DNA of 64,000 nucleotides from the NCBI RefSeq assembly GCF_050943655.1, contig NZ_JBMNPQ010000002.1:1-64000 (forward strand), in the 5' to 3' direction. Shown piece by piece: positions 61,330-64,000 of this stretch. This stretch comes from Peptoniphilus_A sp050943655. GTDB taxonomy: Bacteria; Bacillota; Clostridia; Tissierellales; Peptoniphilaceae. The translations under genes and the position numbers were made by a program. Every line of letters starts with the position of its first letter. Within the stretch, counting starts at the first letter, position 1. The notes beneath the pieces are model-generated. The model did no database searches and was not told where the DNA came from. It saw nothing but the letters and a program-made list of their open reading frames with translations.

Positions 61330-61360
61330 AAGAGCCTTCTTGCTTTACAAAAAGACTCTT
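61330..61360 (-). terminator. Terminator of the nnrE-MATE unit
   Basis: AAGAGCCTTCTT pairs with AAAAAGACTCTT with small mismatches; a T run follows on the minus strand. Confidence 0.65.
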
Positions 61361-61366
61361 AAATAA

Positions 61367-62722
61367 TTATGCCCTGACTTCTTTTCTCCAGTTTCCAAAT
61401 TTGTAGTAGAGTAGATTTAATATCATGTTTAGAGCATATGATACAGGATATGCAATACTTATAACTCTAATGGAATTATAAATTGGCATTGCAATATAAA
61501 CTGCTAAAAGTCTAAAGATACAAATTGAAAACAGTGAAATTATCATTGGAGGAAGTGCCTTGCCACAACCTCTTACAAAACCAGAAATTGTCTCGGCAAC
61601 TCCAAAAGACCAAATACCAAAACTTATAATTACCAAGAAGTCGGCACCATATTCAATTACCTCTGGATCAGGATTAAACATGGCGATAAGTGGTCTTGCA
61701 AATACTATTGCAATTACAGAAAGAATTGCAGATAAAACGAGTACAATAATTACAGAAATCTTAACTCCCTCGCGAAGTCTATCGATTTTCCTTGCGCCCA
61801 TGTTTTGTCCTGCAAAAGTTGTGGCGGCAAGAGCAATTGCCTGTAGCGACATAAATAAAAATCCATCAATACGCCCTTCGGCGGCAATACCTGCTATGGC
61901 AGCTGGTCCAAATGTATTTATCTTTGCTTGGAAGACTACATTTGTTACAGATAGAAGTGAAGTTTGGATTCCTGTAGGTATTCCAATTTCAAAAATCTGC
62001 TTAGCCTCTTCTCTGTGAAATTTGATTTCGCTCTTTCTAAGTTTGTAGCTTGCGTCAGTTTTAAGAAGAGACATAGTAACTAAAATTGCTGATACAATTT
62101 GTGAACACAAAGTTGCAATACCAGCACCCATTACTGATAAATCTAAATAACCTACAAGCAAAAGGTCAAGGACTATATTTACAACTGCTGATACACACAA
62201 GAAGTTAAACGGCCTCTTTGAGTCTCCGGCAGCCCTTAAAATAGACGCGCCCATGTTATAAATAAGAATTGGCACAGTTCCAAGGAAGAATATCCTCATG
62301 TATAGAGCTGCATCTTCTGCAATATCGGGCGGAGTGTCCATTGCCCTTATAAACATCGGGGTCGTAAGTATGCCCACAATGGTTATTAGAATTCCTGACA
62401 TTAGACCCAGATAATAAGAAACCCCAACTGATCTTCTTAGCTCTTCCCTGTTGTTTGAACCATAGTATAGGGAAATAACTACAGATGCACCAGTAGTAAG
62501 ACCCATAAAAAGTCCAATCAAAAGGTTTGAAATTGGACCAGTCGCCCCAACGGCAGCCATTGGATTTTTGCCTGCAAACTGTCCAACTATCATAAGGTCT
62601 GCTGTATTATAAAGTTGTTGCAAAAAATTTGTAAGTAAAAGAGGAATAGCAAATTTGATTAGGCCCTCTGAAATAGAGCCCTCAGTTAGGTTTATATTTC
62701 TACTTATTCTTTTTTTACTCAT
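61367..62722 (-). CDS. MATE family multidrug/cation exporter
   Basis: A 451-residue protein with twelve membrane segments in two similar halves. The first half opens with LLTNFLQQLYNTADLMIVGQF and the second with GIPTGIQTSLLSVTNVVFQA, the paired signature of MATE transporters. Members use Na or proton gradients to export cationic drugs or metabolites; the substrate is not predictable here. Its start overlaps the nnrE stop by eight bases, so it is translated from the same message. Confidence 0.92.
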   Translation of the reverse strand: MSKKRISRNINLTEGSISEGLIKFAIPLLLTNFLQQLYNTADLMIVGQFAGKNPMAAVGATGPISNLLIGLFMGLTTGASVVISLYYGSNNREELRRSVGVSYYLGLMSGILITIVGILTTPMFIRAMDTPPDIAEDAALYMRIFFLGTVPILIYNMGASILRAAGDSKRPFNFLCVSAVVNIVLDLLLVGYLDLSVMGAGIATLCSQIVSAILVTMSLLKTDASYKLRKSEIKFHREEAKQIFEIGIPTGIQTSLLSVTNVVFQAKINTFGPAAIAGIAAEGRIDGFLFMSLQAIALAATTFAGQNMGARKIDRLREGVKISVIIVLVLSAILSVIAIVFARPLIAMFNPDPEVIEYGADFLVIISFGIWSFGVAETISGFVRGCGKALPPMIISLFSICIFRLLAVYIAMPIYNSIRVISIAYPVSYALNMILNLLYYKFGNWRKEVRA

Positions 62723-63341
62723 CTCTATATCTCACTATCCCAATATAGACTGTGTTAAGCTCTCCAGAGTTGCTGTTTAGAAGTTCTCCTTCTTTAATAT
62801 CTGTAATAGCATAAGTCTTTCTAGCTCTCACACATGCGCCGTATTCGTCACCAGTATTTCCATCCATTCCGCTTGGAATGTCAACAGAAATAATATAATT
62901 GCCATGCAAATTGATTAAATTTATAACATCTATATATAAATCAGAAAGATTTCTATTTAAGCCCGTTCCAAAAATAGCATCAACGGTAACCTCACTCACC
63001 TCAAGAGACTCAACTAAATCGTCATAATTATCTTCCTCTATAAAGAAAATTCTATCAGTAAGCTTCTTCACAATATCTAAATTAGTGGCAAAATCTTTAG
63101 ACTTTTTATCTCCAACAATAAAAATTTCAACTTCCTTGCCGCTTAAAATTAAATGGCGTGCAATGACAAGTCCATCGCCACCGTTATTTCCGCTTCCACA
63201 CACAATAGTAAAGGAAGACGAATCCTTTATTTCATTAAAAATTGCCATACCTGCGTTTTCCATTAATACTAAGGAATTTACGCCAAAATCTTCGATTGTT
63301 CTCTTTTCAAGTTCTTTCATTTTTTCTATCGAAATTGCCAT
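62715..63341 (-). CDS. nnrE: NAD(P)H-hydrate epimerase
   Basis: Interconverts R and S forms of damaged NAD(P)H hydrates so that NnrD can repair them. The 208 residues match the YjeF N-terminal domain: VLMENAG near residue 27, GSGNNGGDGLVIARHL near 48, DAIFGTGLNRNL near 123 and the catalytic-Asp region VDIPSGMDG near 155. The start at 63341 follows AAGGAGTG; an in-frame GTG upstream overlaps that site. The dehydratase partner is fused to AcpS at 5998-7167. Overlap with the MATE gene is eight bases. Confidence 0.93.
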   Translation of the reverse strand: MAISIEKMKELEKRTIEDFGVNSLVLMENAGMAIFNEIKDSSSFTIVCGSGNNGGDGLVIARHLILSGKEVEIFIVGDKKSKDFATNLDIVKKLTDRIFFIEEDNYDDLVESLEVSEVTVDAIFGTGLNRNLSDLYIDVINLINLHGNYIISVDIPSGMDGNTGDEYGACVRARKTYAITDIKEGELLNSNSGELNTVYIGIVRYRDE

Positions 63342-63589
63342 AATTTTCACTCCTTAATATTTATATGATATACGATAATAAAACTTATTTAAAGCCTTTG
63401 GAAAGTTTTTTTCACAAAAATTTTATATAAAATTTATAGAATAAAAAACATCACAAAAAATTTTTAACTATTCATAATTATATTTAGCTAAAGAGCCTAA
63501 GTAGCATAAGACTAAACTTATTATTAGCTTTTCTCTATAAATCTTGATTTTTGCAAGTATTCATATTAAACTATATTAAGGGGGTTATA
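63342..63589. other. Divergent upstream region of nnrE and the LysR gene
   Basis: AT-rich intergenic region that should hold the promoters of both divergent genes. I see no hexamer pair good enough to call and no repeat-family copy. Confidence 0.4.
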
Positions 63590-64000
63590 ATGACAATTCG
63601 AGACTTAGAAATATTTATAGAAGTAGTCAGAACAAAAAATATGTCTGTCGCTGCCAAAAATTTAAATATATCACAGCCGACAGTATCCCAAGCCATATCA
63701 CAAATAGAAAAAGAATATAATGTGACACTATTTGATAGAATCTCAAAAAAACTCTACATAACAGATGTGGGAGCAAGACTATATAAATCAGCACTAATAC
63801 TATTAGAAGAATTTGAAAATACAATGATTTTTTTGCACGGAGCATCGAAATCAAATAACATTCACCTTGGCATAAGCTCTAACTTCGGTTGCAAACTGAT
63901 GCTTGAATTAGTAAAAGAATTTGAAGAAAAATACGAAGACGTAAACATAAGAGTTTTTATAGACACAAGGCAGAACTTAATCGAAAAATTAAAATCAAAA
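63590..64000 (+). CDS. LysR family transcriptional regulator (partial)
   Basis: The first 137 codons of a LysR-type regulator; the gene runs off the right edge. The N-terminal helix-turn-helix is clear: MTIRDLEIFIEVVRTKN, then SVAAKNLNISQPTVSQAISQ and TLFDR. After a linker helix, the effector domain begins with NIHLGISSNFG. AGGGGG precedes the ATG. It is divergent from nnrE-MATE, and LysR regulators often control the neighbouring divergent unit, so those genes are candidate targets. Confidence 0.9.
   Translation, partial: MTIRDLEIFIEVVRTKNMSVAAKNLNISQPTVSQAISQIEKEYNVTLFDRISKKLYITDVGARLYKSALILLEEFENTMIFLHGASKSNNIHLGISSNFGCKLMLELVKEFEEKYEDVNIRVFIDTRQNLIEKLKSK

Overview
The window reads as a chromosomal segment of a low-GC, Gram-positive, anaerobic, peptide-fermenting bacterium. 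Codons are AT-rich with strong AGGAGG-type ribosome sites, and the gene set includes three peptidases that act on dipeptides or small peptides, a dipeptide epimerase operon, an amino-acid permease, rubredoxin and a flavodiiron protein. The mix resembles Peptoniphilaceae/Tissierellia. That placement is an inference from gene content; there is no rRNA in the window to confirm it. I see no phage, plasmid, CRISPR, tRNA or transposase gene.

Layout. 0.4-3.2 kb: transketolase and a WecG/TagA glycosyltransferase. 4.5-7.2 kb: mazF, two small membrane proteins and an unusual AcpS-NnrD fusion, all on the minus strand. 7.2-10 kb: a promoter and T-box leader drive tyrS and pepD. 11.4-14.3 kb: an anti-sigma-like ATPase, rubredoxin, an alpha/beta hydrolase and pepT. 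15.4-17 kb: secreted alkaline phosphatase. 17.6-21.2 kb: a four-gene operon (dipeptide epimerase, DUF819 permease, serine hydrolase, DUF3870) behind a promoter and an attenuator-like leader. 21.3-26.7 kb: hpf, a FUSC-type exporter with an unknown partner, rpsF-ssb-rpsR with an S6:S18-type leader, mgsA and a PPC-domain protein. 27.8-35 kb: small membrane proteins, aldehyde dehydrogenase, M18 aminopeptidase and an amino-acid permease. 36.7-42 kb: a complete ABC importer (DUF3798 lipoprotein, ATPase, two permeases). 42.2-52.5 kb: ung, trkA-trkH-trkA, a CDF transporter, an AI-2E-family transporter, a radical SAM protein and pncB. 52.6-55.5 kb: a TtcA-like protein, exonuclease III and the flavodiiron protein. 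56.8-64 kb: DUF1275, an ArsC/Spx-like protein, a ClC channel, a MATE exporter, nnrE and the start of a LysR regulator.

The most striking non-coding content is a dense family of palindromic repeats. It fills nine intergenic stretches of roughly 0.4-1.6 kb. Each unit has a left arm (starting CGTCATCCTGAGCG), a middle and a right arm (ending CTCGGGATGACGG or a variant). Short units are about 170-240 bp. Six long units are about 510-530 bp and carry a conserved internal block with two further hairpins. Stem bases in the arms change in a compensatory way between copies, and the hairpin tips carry different small palindromes. Clusters lie downstream of genes and never in a divergent promoter gap. 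I found no encoded mobilising enzyme.

Other points worth a second look are a tyrS T-box whose Stem I appears cut down to an ultrashort form, the AcpS-NnrD fusion with NnrE encoded 56 kb away, a mazF with its own promoter but no adjacent antitoxin, and the short attenuator before the dipeptide epimerase operon. All statements come from reading the sequence; no database search or folding program was run.
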